DNA of 5,978 bases, from the NCBI GenBank assembly GCA_021803885.1, contig JAJZKY010000322.1, forward strand, positions 1 through 5,978, in the 5' to 3' direction. The notes below the pieces were generated by a model that did not search any database, was not told where the DNA came from, and saw only the letters and a list, made by a program, of their open reading frames with translations. The translations under genes were made by a program, and so were the position numbers. Positions 1 to 5,390 of this stretch are shown here, piece after piece. Within the stretch, counting starts at the first letter, position 1. Each line of letters opens with the position of its first letter. The DNA comes from Planctomycetota bacterium. GTDB lineage: Bacteria > Planctomycetota > Phycisphaerae > WQYP01 > JAJZKY01.

Positions 1-115
1 GGGAGGCCTTTGCCGCGGCACGGACCGGCCGCGGCCATCCGCAAAAAATCACCGCGGTCAACACCAGTGTTGCCACCGCCATGGGCCTTGGCCATCGTTG
101 GAAATTACTGATCAT
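1..115 (-). CDS. Exported protein, N-terminal fragment (gene continues off the left edge)
   Basis: Only the first 38 codons are in the window, so function cannot be assigned. The minus strand reads a typical Sec signal peptide: an n-region with Arg7 and Arg10, a hydrophobic core at about residues 12-27 (MAVATLVLTAVIFCGW) and a c-region ending V-R-A followed by AAKAS, consistent with signal peptidase I cleavage after Ala33. Cys25 is preceded by V-I-F, not a lipobox, so a lipoprotein is unlikely. ATG at 115 is preferred to the in-frame ATG at 121 because an AAGGA Shine-Dalgarno (122-126) lies 6 nt upstream of 115 but directly abuts 121. It is on the same strand as wrbA, 257 nt downstream of it, so it probably has its own promoter, though none is clear. 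The same bases also read openly on the plus strand to a stop at 168-170, but that reading has no recognisable product. Confidence 0.6.
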   Translation of the reverse strand, partial: MISNFQRWPRPMAVATLVLTAVIFCGWPRPVRAAAKAS

Positions 116-121
116 CGTCAT

Positions 122-126
122 TCCTT
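122..126 (-). promoter_or_regulatory. Ribosome binding site of the exported-protein gene
   Basis: The minus strand reads AAGGA, then six bases, then ATG at 115. This spacing is normal and decides the start between two in-frame ATGs six bases apart. Confidence 0.55.
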
Positions 127-229
127 GCCAAAAAGCCCAGATGCCGCAGGTTGGCCAACGCAGCAGGTGACCAGTTCCAACCAGCCCGCCCCCGATGAAC
201 CGCCGCCACGATCGATTCAACTACACCAA

Positions 230-247
230 GCCGCCCCCGGTGGCGGC
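230..247. other. GC-rich hairpin in the wrbA-downstream spacer
   Basis: GCCGCC (230-235) and GGCGGC (242-247) form a perfect 6-bp stem with a 6-nt loop in the 257-nt spacer between the wrbA stop and the next minus-strand start. Neither strand has a T-run after it, so it is not a standard intrinsic terminator. It could still end or stabilise the wrbA transcript, or be chance in GC-rich DNA. I see no other convincing structure or promoter in 116-372. Confidence 0.3.
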
Positions 248-372
248 ATTAAAGGAAAGTTTGGCGGGCCTGGTCTCAAGCCACAAACTTCTCCGATAAC
301 GCCACAGCGTTCCCGGTTCTTTAGACGCACGAACGCATCCCGTGGTTCTCCAGCCCTACAGCGCGATATTGG

Positions 373-993
373 CTACTTGCCGGCCAAACGCGCGGCAATA
401 CCGGCCACATGCCTTCCTTGAAAACGCGCAATGGCCAGTTCATTGGCACTGGGCTGGCGTTTGCCATCACCACCGGCAAGAGTGGTGGCGCCGTAGGGCG
501 TGCCGCCGGTAATTTCCGACATATTGGTCAATTCCTGACACGCGTAGGGCACGCCCACCACAATCATCCCATGGTGAAACAGCGTCGTATGAAAGCTGGT
601 GATGGTGGTCTCCTGGCCCCCATGTTGTGAAGCCGAACTGGAAAACACACTGCCTACCTTGCCCACCAGACCGCCCTTGGCCCAAATTTGGCCGGTTTGG
701 TCCAGAAAATTCCGCATTTGTGCTGCCATATTGCCAAACCGGGTGGGCGTACCGAAAATAATCGCGTCCGCCTCAAGCAATTGTTCCGGCTTGATGACCG
801 GCACCTGGGCAAAGGCTTTTTTTGCCTCGGCTGCCCCCACCCGCGCCAGAACCTCCGGTGGCATCAACTCGGCCACCTGAAAAAGGTTCACCTGGGCGCC
901 AGGCACTTGCCGGGCCCCTTCAGCCACCGCTTGGGCCATCTGATGGATGTGCCCATACATGCTGTAAAATACCACTTGAATGTTAACGGCCAT
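373..993 (-). CDS. wrbA: NAD(P)H:quinone oxidoreductase, WrbA type (flavodoxin fold)
   Basis: A 206-residue cytoplasmic flavoprotein, close to the usual ~200 residues of WrbA, which performs two-electron reduction of quinones using FMN and NAD(P)H and so limits semiquinone and oxidative stress. Visible family features are the N-terminal FMN phosphate-binding loop (about 10-20, [11 protein letters not shown]), the [21 protein letters not shown] segment (81-101), the [13 protein letters not shown] loop (118-130), HHGM (140-143) and the WrbA hallmark [15 protein letters not shown] (163-177) followed by RQPS. The frame stays open upstream to an ATG at 1056, but that adds an unrelated 21-residue extension. 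ATG at 993 has a perfect AAGGAG 7 nt upstream and begins the flavodoxin beta-strand directly. It lies 70 nt downstream of the marR-family gene on the same strand, so joint transcription and control by that regulator are likely. The family assignment is firm; physiological substrate and regulation are inferred. Confidence 0.95.
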   Translation of the reverse strand: MAVNIQVVFYSMYGHIHQMAQAVAEGARQVPGAQVNLFQVAELMPPEVLARVGAAEAKKAFAQVPVIKPEQLLEADAIIFGTPTRFGNMAAQMRNFLDQTGQIWAKGGLVGKVGSVFSSSASQHGGQETTITSFHTTLFHHGMIVVGVPYACQELTNMSEITGGTPYGATTLAGGDGKRQPSANELAIARFQGRHVAGIAARLAGK

Positions 994-1000
994 CAGCGAA

Positions 1001-1006
1001 CTCCTT
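1001..1006 (-). promoter_or_regulatory. Strong ribosome binding site of wrbA
   Basis: The minus strand reads AAGGAG followed by a 7-nt spacer and ATG at 993. It settles the wrbA start against the longer reading from 1056. Confidence 0.8.
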
Positions 1007-1035
1007 AAAAAAATAGCAAAACCCAAGCCGGCTTC

Positions 1036-1052
1036 ACGGCAAACGTTGCCGT
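1036..1052. repeat. Intercistronic inverted repeat between marR-family gene and wrbA
   Basis: ACGGCAA (1036-1042) and TTGCCGT (1046-1052) are perfect 7-bp arms around a 3-nt centre, just after the regulator's stop codon. A second palindrome, AAGCCGGCTT, lies next to it at 1025-1034. On the minus strand the stem is not followed directly by a T-run; the nearest one is about 20 nt on, next to the wrbA ribosome binding site. It may be an mRNA hairpin that sets relative expression of the two genes, or a protein-binding site. Confidence 0.4.
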
Positions 1053-1063
1053 TCAAAAAGCCG

Positions 1064-1570
1064 TCAGGTGACTTTGCCGGTCATCCAGGTTTTGAGCAAC
1101 ATTCGTTCCAGCCGGTCCAACAAAGACAAAAGGTGTCTGGATTCCTCCACGGTCATAACTCCAAAGGCTTCTTGAATGATCTGCCGCTGCTCCGGCAGCA
1201 CCTTTTTCAACAGTGTCCGGCCGATCGTCGTCAGCGCCAGGCGATAGGCGCGGCCATCTTTGGGATCCGGCTGGCGTTCCAGCCAGCCGCATTTTTCCAG
1301 GCGTTCCACCAGCGCACACACATTGCCTTTCGTCACCAGCAAGTGCTGGGCCAGTTCCTGCTGGGATATTCCCTGGCAGTTTTTCAAGGTCATCAGAATT
1401 TCAAATTGGGCCAGAGTCATTTCCTGCTGGGCCAACGAATGTTCCAGCTTGCGTTGAATGCGACTGTACACCCGCACCAATTGCAACCAAGTTTGCAGCG
1501 GCATGACTTCGTCGGGGTATAAAACCTCCATGCGTCGCATCAACCCGCTCATTTTTTCATCGTGTGCCAT
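1064..1570 (-). CDS. MarR-family transcriptional regulator
   Basis: A 168-residue DNA-binding protein with the MarR winged helix-turn-helix layout. N-terminal dimerisation helices (about 22-50) are followed by [12 protein letters not shown] (51-62), the helix-turn-helix with [33 protein letters not shown] (68-100), the wing [14 protein letters not shown] (101-114) and C-terminal dimerisation helices. MarR proteins usually bind palindromes as dimers and release them on binding phenolic or quinone ligands or on cysteine oxidation. There are three cysteines: Cys65 before the helix-turn-helix, Cys85 in the recognition helix and Cys94 just after it, so thiol sensing is possible but unproven. ATG at 1570 has AGAGG 4 nt upstream. 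The ATG at 1585 has no ribosome binding site and sits at the predicted transcription start, so it could be used only on a leaderless mRNA. The gene precedes wrbA and faces away from the small lipoprotein gene. Confidence 0.92.
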   Translation of the reverse strand: MAHDEKMSGLMRRMEVLYPDEVMPLQTWLQLVRVYSRIQRKLEHSLAQQEMTLAQFEILMTLKNCQGISQQELAQHLLVTKGNVCALVERLEKCGWLERQPDPKDGRAYRLALTTIGRTLLKKVLPEQRQIIQEAFGVMTVEESRHLLSLLDRLERMLLKTWMTGKVT

Positions 1571-1590
1571 AACGCCTCTTGCCATGACTT

Positions 1591-1619
1591 AGTTTAATCA
1601 TATACTATTTGAAAGTCAA
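1591..1619 (-). promoter_or_regulatory. Putative sigma70-type promoter of the marR-wrbA operon
   Basis: The minus strand carries TTGACT (positions 1619-1614) as -35, a 17-nt spacer and TAAACT (1596-1591) as -10, placing the transcription start near 1585. An alternative -10, TATGAT (1602-1597), matches the consensus better but has no good -35. Matches are to the general bacterial consensus only; the organism's own sigma preferences are unknown. Confidence 0.45.
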
Positions 1620-1621
1620 AT
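1607..1621. promoter_or_regulatory. Palindrome overlapping the -35 box, candidate MarR operator
   Basis: ATTTGA and TCAAAT form perfect 6-bp arms around a 3-nt centre (ATTTGAAAGTCAAAT on the plus strand). The repeat covers the putative -35 TTGACT of the regulator's own promoter. Size and position suit autorepression by a MarR dimer; binding is inferred from location. Confidence 0.45.
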
Positions 1622-1677
1622 GGAACTGTTTCGGCTTAGCCGGCGCCCGTATGCAGTGAGGCAATCGTGTTTTTGAG

Positions 1678-1707
1678 TTGACAGTTCTTAAAAGTGCGGA
1701 TAATTAT
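1678..1707 (+). promoter_or_regulatory. Putative promoter of the small lipoprotein gene
   Basis: A perfect TTGACA (1678-1683) is followed by an A/T-rich block. Possible -10 boxes are GATAAT (1699-1704, short 15-nt spacer) and AATTAT (1702-1707, 18-nt spacer). The start of transcription would fall near 1710-1714, leaving about 50 nt of leader. The promoter faces away from the marR-family promoter, with the candidate operator about 57 bp away. Confidence 0.45.
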
Positions 1708-1765
1708 AAAGTTAGAGTTGTGTTTGTCGGGATCGTTCCTTTACCTGCGCTGGAGGCATTACTTC

Positions 1766-1984
1766 ATGAAAAAGCTTACCGTAGCAACTTTAATGATCGG
1801 GCTGGCGGGTTTGCTGCCTATGCTGGGCGGCTGCCAGACCCTTACGGATACGCCTGGTTCCAATAGCGTGCGCGTCAATCAGGCCATGAGCACCGACATG
1901 CTGCAAATTCCCGATGATGCCGAAAACATCATGCTGCTGGACCGTCCGCTTCAGCTCAGCGATAAGCCCGTTCCGCTCCGCTAA
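1766..1984 (+). CDS. Small lipoprotein of unknown function
   Basis: A 72-residue precursor with a textbook lipoprotein signal peptide: MKK at the N-terminus, a hydrophobic core (about residues 6-20) and lipobox L-G-G-C with the lipidated cysteine at position 23. Gln at +2 argues against inner-membrane retention by the Asp rule. The mature part is only 50 residues, polar at first and acidic in the middle (IPDDAEN), ending LSDKPVPLR; it has no transmembrane segment or domain that I recognise. ATG at 1766 is chosen because it starts the signal peptide and has GGAGG 9 nt upstream; the in-frame start at 1694 would spoil the signal peptide. It follows a TTGACA promoter-like site and is followed at once by a terminator-like hairpin, so it may be expressed alone. 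It is next to a TPR lipoprotein on the same strand, and the two could share an envelope role (speculative). Confidence 0.75.
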   Translation: MKKLTVATLMIGLAGLLPMLGGCQTLTDTPGSNSVRVNQAMSTDMLQIPDDAENIMLLDRPLQLSDKPVPLR

Positions 1985-2007
1985 AATCGCAAGCACAAGC
2001 GATTTTT
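1983..2007 (+). terminator. Intrinsic terminator-like hairpin after the small lipoprotein gene
   Basis: AAAATCGC (1983-1990) pairs perfectly with GCGATTTT (1999-2006) across an 8-nt loop, ending in a run of five Ts. The stem overlaps the TAA stop codon. Stem GC content is modest, so termination may be partial and some transcripts may reach the TPR gene 115 nt further on. Because A-runs precede the stem on the plus strand, it could also work in the opposite direction. Confidence 0.55.
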
Positions 2008-2121
2008 CCGGTTGGCGCCTGTAGTGCCGCCGTGGACTCTTTAGCAGATATCTCATGGCCGGACGCGGATTATAAGCGCCTGGCAGGTAACGCTTCCGGC
2101 CCAGTGTCAGGATTAAAACCG

Positions 2122-3102
2122 ATGGACCAAAAATCATTCGTGCGATGGCTGAGTCTGATGATATTTCTGGGCGGCTTGGTGGGCTGCGCCCAGCGGAATA
2201 CGGGCCTCAAGCCCTACGTGACCGGTCAGTTGGCCGCGGAAAAGGGCAATATCGCCCTGGCCATTCACGAATTAACGCTGGCCATTAAGCGCAACCCGCA
2301 AATGGTGGTCGCCTATGAAGCCCGGGGAGATCTCTACAAAAAGCAGGGGCGCTATCATCTCGCGGCCGCTGATTACCAGCGTGCCACCAGCCTGAACCCC
2401 TTTAGCTTCCATGCTTTTTTTGAATTAGGCCAGGTGTACCAACAACTGCGGCGGTACATCGCCGCCATTGCCGCCTACCAGCACGCGCTACAAATTAACC
2501 CCAAAGATGCCCGCACATCCCTGAACTTGGCCGTTGCGTATACGCAAGCCGGCCATCCTTTCCGTGGCATCCTCTACGCCAACCGTGCCGTGCAGAACGG
2601 CAGCAATTCCTTTGCCACATGGGCCAATATCGGCACGATCTATTCCCAGGCTGCCAAGCATGATGCCGCCTACCGCCGCCGGGCTATCCACTATTTCAAG
2701 CAAAGCCTGGAAATGAAACCCCATCAACCGCAGGTTTATTTAAATTTAGCATCCATCTATATCGATGAGCACCGTTTTGATCAGGCCAGTCGGGTGTTTC
2801 GTACCGCAGCCAAGCTTGCCGGGTCTTCTTTAATCAGCGAGCGCCTTGGCTATTGCTATTACCGGCTCGGCAAGCTGCCTCAAGCGGTGGCGGCCTATCG
2901 GCAATCATTGAAATACCAATCGGACTATGTGCCTGCCATCAACGGCATGGGGGTGGTTTATATGACCATATCCCTGCAACATCAGCGCCACTGGCGAAAG
3001 GCCAGAACCACGGCCATCAGCTATTGGAACCGCAGCCTCAAAATTGACCCGCAGCAGCCTTTGATTCAGCACCTGGTCAAAAAGTTTGCCCCAGCCCACT
3101 GA
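2122..3102 (+). CDS. TPR-repeat outer-membrane-type lipoprotein
   Basis: A 326-residue protein with a lipoprotein signal peptide (residues 1-21, core LSLMIFLGGLVG) and lipobox L-V-G-C, lipidated Cys22, then Ala at +2, which favours sorting to the outer membrane. The rest is a run of tetratricopeptide repeats at roughly 29-60, 63-96, 97-130, 131-163, 164-202, 203-236, 237-270 and 271-312. They show the usual spacing of small and aromatic residues (A..G.Y...G.Y..A...Y..A...NP). Repeats five and eight are longer, with basic insertions (about 178-188 and 285-297). TPR superhelices bind peptides or partner proteins, so a scaffold role in the envelope is likely; the partner is not visible. ATG at 2122 is preferred to GTG at 2032 because it puts the signal peptide at the N-terminus; it has AGGA about 9 nt upstream. 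I found no clear promoter in 2008-2121. Secretin pilotins of the PilF/PilW type have a similar design, but nothing here ties this gene to pili. Confidence 0.88.
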   Translation: MDQKSFVRWLSLMIFLGGLVGCAQRNTGLKPYVTGQLAAEKGNIALAIHELTLAIKRNPQMVVAYEARGDLYKKQGRYHLAAADYQRATSLNPFSFHAFFELGQVYQQLRRYIAAIAAYQHALQINPKDARTSLNLAVAYTQAGHPFRGILYANRAVQNGSNSFATWANIGTIYSQAAKHDAAYRRRAIHYFKQSLEMKPHQPQVYLNLASIYIDEHRFDQASRVFRTAAKLAGSSLISERLGYCYYRLGKLPQAVAAYRQSLKYQSDYVPAINGMGVVYMTISLQHQRHWRKARTTAISYWNRSLKIDPQQPLIQHLVKKFAPAH

Positions 3103-3161
3103 CCCTGTTGCCTGCCCACCGGCGTTAATTTTTTGTAAGCAATACCCCCTGTGCGGCAGGC

Positions 3162-3299
3162 ATGTCCCGCCCCCTTTGCCGCCCGCTTCTGCCGTTGGCC
3201 ATGTTGGTCGGCTGCGTAGCTGATGAAAAAGACCGATGCCTCCCGCGCCGCAAAACCAGGCTTCAGCCGATCTGGCGCCGCCCCGCCGAAAAAGCGTAA
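3162..3299 (+). CDS. Possible tiny lipoprotein (doubtful)
   Basis: A 45-codon frame lies in the convergent spacer. It begins MSRPLCRPLLPLAMLVGC, that is, a basic start, a short hydrophobic stretch and a good lipobox L-V-G-C with the cysteine at residue 18 and VADEKD after it. Against it, the rest is unusually rich in Arg and Pro (RCLPRRKTRLQPIWRRPAEKA), like a chance reading of GC-rich DNA, and the AGG upstream of the ATG is too close for a good ribosome binding site. It overlaps the weak minus-strand terminator. It could be a real entericidin-sized lipoprotein, the remnant of one, or chance. Nothing else gene-like is seen in 3103-3337. Confidence 0.22.
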   Translation: MSRPLCRPLLPLAMLVGCVADEKDRCLPRRKTRLQPIWRRPAEKA

Positions 3300-3312
3300 A
3301 GGTCATCGCTTT
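3289..3312 (-). terminator. Weak terminator-like hairpin after the HEAT lipoprotein gene
   Basis: On the minus strand AAAGCG (3312-3307), a 10-nt loop and CGCTTT (3296-3291) are followed by two further Ts, giving a five-T run. It begins 26 nt after the stop codon at 3338. The stem is short and the T-run is partly in the stem, so this is a modest candidate. Confidence 0.35.
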
Positions 3313-3337
3313 GACGGTGCTACGTATCGGCGCAGCA

Positions 3338-4099
3338 TCAACTGGCGCGGGGCAGCCTGGCCTCGTGCTGCTTGAACCACACACGCCACGGGCCGGAATG
3401 TTGGGGCAGTTTTTGGCCCGTCTGTTGGGTCAGATCGGACCAGGCAAATTGCACCAGGGCCACATTGCGGTCATCAAGTGTGGCAATCAATGCCCGGATC
3501 ACCCGGCGTGTTTTGTAATACTTCAGGGCCTGGGCGCAATAAATGCGGACCTGCATGTCTGCATCGTGGCGCAGATGCTCAAGCAGCGGGCCGATGGCAA
3601 GGGGGTTGTCGACATCAGTTAGCCCCATGGCCGCGCACAGCCGCACAAATTTGGATTTATCGCGCAAGCCCGCCAACAGGGTAGGAGCTACCGCTGGCTG
3701 GTGCGAGGTACCCAGAGCAATCAGCGCCTGGCCGCGCACCAGCGGATTGGGGTCTGTTGCCAGCAGTTTATAGGCTCGCATGTAGGGCTTGTCATGACCA
3801 TATTTCTGCCGCGCCAGCCAGGCCATCCCCGCCATGCGCTGGTCGGCGTCGGAGGTATCAAACATCCGGCGAGTTTCTGCCACCGGCGATTTTCCTTTAA
3901 AATGATCCAGAATCGAATTCACGAAGGTATTGAGATTGTGGGGCTTGGAGCTTGAACTGCTGCATCCGGCCAAAGCGGTAATGAGAACCATCAGCATGCA
4001 CAACACGCCAGCGCCGCGCCCATGGCCAAAGCCGCGATCTGGCGCAAACCTCGCCGACGAATGTTTAGGCGGAATATGAAGATTCACCATGTTGTTCAT
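3338..4099 (-). CDS. HEAT-repeat lipoprotein, translationally coupled to murI
   Basis: A 253-residue precursor with a long polar n-region (about 30 residues), a hydrophobic core (about 31-44, VLCMLMVLITALAG) and lipobox L-A-G-C with Cys46, then a serine run (47-51). Ser at +2 suits outer-membrane sorting. Residues about 104-225 form HEAT/armadillo-like alpha-helical pairs, recognisable from P.L...ALIALG.....A...LL..L.D, with several VR pairs. The C-terminus has LTQQTGQ followed by W..WF, a capping motif I associate with HEAT proteins of planctomycetes and relatives. Such repeats are protein-binding scaffolds with no enzymatic function. ATG at 4099 overlaps the murI stop (TGA at 4098-4096) in an ATGA arrangement, so its translation is probably coupled to murI. 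The ATG at 4090 lacks the overlap, and the longer frame from 4144 lies inside murI. The partner and exact role are unknown. Confidence 0.85.
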   Translation of the reverse strand: MNNMVNLHIPPKHSSARFAPDRGFGHGRGAGVLCMLMVLITALAGCSSSSSKPHNLNTFVNSILDHFKGKSPVAETRRMFDTSDADQRMAGMAWLARQKYGHDKPYMRAYKLLATDPNPLVRGQALIALGTSHQPAVAPTLLAGLRDKSKFVRLCAAMGLTDVDNPLAIGPLLEHLRHDADMQVRIYCAQALKYYKTRRVIRALIATLDDRNVALVQFAWSDLTQQTGQKLPQHSGPWRVWFKQHEARLPRAS

Positions 4100-4971
4100 T
4101 CTTTTTCCACCGCGGGATTTTCCAGCCGTTCCGGCTCTACCCATACCGGTTGGGCGATGGATCGGCCTAAAAACCGCCCAGCCAAGCTTTCAAACCGCTG
4201 GCCCTGGTCAGTGACGTAACACGTCAGCCCATCCACCAAAACTTCGCCGGTGTCATTGGCGATGCCCATTGTAGCCAATTTGTCCGCCACTACCAAGGCG
4301 GTCTGATCGGCCGAATCAATCAGCGTGCTTTGCGCGCCGAGTGTTTCCGCAATGGCGCAGCTATAAATCGGGTAGTGGGTGCACCCCAGAATTAAAACGG
4401 GTATCTGCAACAACTTAAACGGTTGCAGGTATTCCTGCAGCACGCTGCGAACAATGGGGCTTTCTACCGGCCGGCCTTCTTCAATCATGGGAACCAGCAA
4501 CGGGCAGGCCCTGCCAATGACTTGGATGGTTGGATCCAGGCGCGCTACCGCCTGGTTATAGGCCTGGCTGGCGATGGTGGCTTCCGTGGCAATTAACCCA
4601 ATGCGATGCGGTGGACGATCCGGTAGCCGGGCGGAGGCTGCCACGGCTGCCCCGGCTCCCGGCTCCAGCACCCCAATGATCGGGATGGCAAAATCCTTAT
4701 GCAGACTTGCCAGAGCGGTGGCACTAACCGTGTTGCACGCCACAACCATCAACTTGGGATTAAATTGGGTGAGAAAACTCAGACATTGGCGGGCGAATTG
4801 CAGCACCGTTCGTGGCGACTTGCTGCCGTAGGGCACGCGTGCGGTATCACCAAAATAAATGAGTTTTTCGCAGGGCAGCCGATGCATCAGGGCCCGTACC
4901 ACCGTCAGCCCTCCAAGACCCGAATCAAAAACCGCAATAGGAGCGGAAGGCTGGGGAGAACATGGCGTCAT
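4096..4971 (-). CDS. murI: Glutamate racemase
   Basis: A 291-residue cytoplasmic enzyme, near the usual 260-290 residues, that interconverts L- and D-glutamate without cofactor and supplies D-Glu for the peptidoglycan stem peptide. All family signatures are present: the N-terminal VFDSGLGGLTV with Asp16-Ser17, GDTARVPYGSK (about 41-51), VVACNTVSATAL with catalytic Cys79, and LGCTHYP with the second catalytic Cys197 and His199. The middle has the conserved GVLEPGA (100-106) and the GLIATEATI segment (about 125-133). ATG at 4971 is chosen; the only other upstream in-frame start is TTG at 4977, which adds two residues. No strong Shine-Dalgarno is seen, though AAGTGA lies about 11 nt upstream. 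The gene overlaps the HEAT lipoprotein gene by four bases, and a promoter-like site lies about 40 nt upstream, next to the end of the decayed IS. Confidence 0.96.
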   Translation of the reverse strand: MTPCSPQPSAPIAVFDSGLGGLTVVRALMHRLPCEKLIYFGDTARVPYGSKSPRTVLQFARQCLSFLTQFNPKLMVVACNTVSATALASLHKDFAIPIIGVLEPGAGAAVAASARLPDRPPHRIGLIATEATIASQAYNQAVARLDPTIQVIGRACPLLVPMIEEGRPVESPIVRSVLQEYLQPFKLLQIPVLILGCTHYPIYSCAIAETLGAQSTLIDSADQTALVVADKLATMGIANDTGEVLVDGLTCYVTDQGQRFESLAGRFLGRSIAQPVWVEPERLENPAVEKE

Positions 4972-5008
4972 CGTCAACTTTCACTTGAGCAAGGCACAAC
5001 GTGGCCGC

Positions 5009-5038
5009 ATGATAACGATAGAGCCCAAAAAAGCACAA
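5009..5038 (-). promoter_or_regulatory. Putative promoter of the murI-HEAT lipoprotein operon
   Basis: The minus strand reads TTGTGC (5038-5033), an 18-nt spacer and TATCAT (5014-5009), the latter a five-of-six match to TATAAT. The start of transcription would be near 5002, giving a leader of about 30 nt. The -35 is weak. The site lies just outside the inverted-repeat end of the IS remnant, so the insertion may have replaced upstream control sequence. Confidence 0.35.
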
Positions 5039-5053
5039 GCTAAGATGGTGCTT
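5027..5053 (-). terminator. Weak terminator-like hairpin downstream of kdsB and the IS remnant
   Basis: On the minus strand AAGCAC (5053-5048), an 11-nt loop and GTGCTT (5036-5031) are followed by four more Ts. It would end transcripts coming from kdsB through the IS remnant before murI. The 6-bp stem is short, and it overlaps the putative murI -35 box, so both calls cannot be fully independent. Confidence 0.35.
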
Positions 5054-5071
5054 GGCACGAATGGCACTTCC
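5054..5071. repeat. Terminal inverted repeat, transposase-3' end of the IS remnant
   Basis: GGCACGAATGGCACTTCC matches the reverse complement of 5391-5408 at 17 of 18 positions. It lies 13 nt beyond the transposase stop codon (5085-5087), where the right end of an insertion sequence is expected. Three further matching bases (GTG, 5048-5050) lie outside after a 3-nt mismatch, so the true repeat may be 24 bp. Confidence 0.75.
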
Positions 5072-5084
5072 TGAAGGATCACTA

Positions 5085-5390
5085 TCACGCGGCAATGGCC
5101 CTTCGCATCAGTTGGCGCCGGGCTGGTTGACGCGGCACAGTCAGCCACGCGATGGGCTTGGCACGCCGCTTGACGGCACGCGGTTCATAATGGTCGGGCC
5201 GGTTCCCTACGCGCTGGTGGGATACCGCGTGGAGCAACAATTTCCACAGTCGTGGCAGGTCGCGTGTGGCGGGGCGTTGCAACACCGGGCCGAAGGCGCC
5301 AATCGTCTGCGCCGTCCCGGCAAAGCTTACTTCCCTTGGCCGGAGGCCCGCTGTTTGTGCCGCGTCGGCCATCCCGCTGCGGATCAGGTT
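5085..5390 (-). pseudogene. IS4-like transposase, C-terminal remnant
   Basis: About 101 codons end at TGA 5085-5087. They begin NLIRSGMADAA, the segment that follows the last catalytic region in this transposase type, and continue with PREVSF, an AFGPVL helix, HQRVGNRPDHYEPRAVKRR and LTVPRQPARRQL, a C-terminal pattern I recognise from IS4-type DDE transposases common in planctomycetes and acidobacteria. All DDE catalytic residues lie in the missing N-terminal part, so the product is inactive. The frame continues upstream to a GTG at 5414 through the inverted repeat and overlaps kdsB by 31 bases; those eight codons are not transposase sequence. The frame has no internal stop, so the deletion may be fairly recent or the unit may have spread in this deleted form. 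Confidence 0.8.

Noticed and set aside
3..170. Plus-strand open frame that could be the C-terminus of a gene entering from the left
   Set aside because: Its translation resembles nothing I know and lies opposite a minus-strand start with a good ribosome binding site and signal peptide.
98..421. Plus-strand open frame of 107 codons
   Set aside because: Pro/Arg/Gln-rich composition, no ribosome binding site, and it runs into the 3' end of wrbA on the other strand; typical chance frame in GC-rich DNA.
994..1056. N-terminal extension of wrbA from an ATG at 1056
   Set aside because: The perfect AAGGAG before ATG 993 and the family's normal N-terminus make the extension unnecessary.
980..1522. 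Plus-strand 180-codon open frame
   Set aside because: Lies entirely opposite the marR-family gene and its ribosome binding region; Gln/His/Phe-rich shadow with no domain.
3223..3375. Plus-strand 50-codon frame beginning MKKTDASRAAKPG
   Set aside because: Very basic but with no ribosome binding site or recognisable family, and it runs antisense into the HEAT lipoprotein gene.
2905..3384. Minus-strand 159-codon open frame
   Set aside because: Opposite the end of the TPR gene and the spacer; composition is like a shadow frame and it would overlap two well-supported genes.
3236..3622. Plus-strand 128-codon open frame
   Set aside because: Antisense shadow of the HEAT lipoprotein gene.
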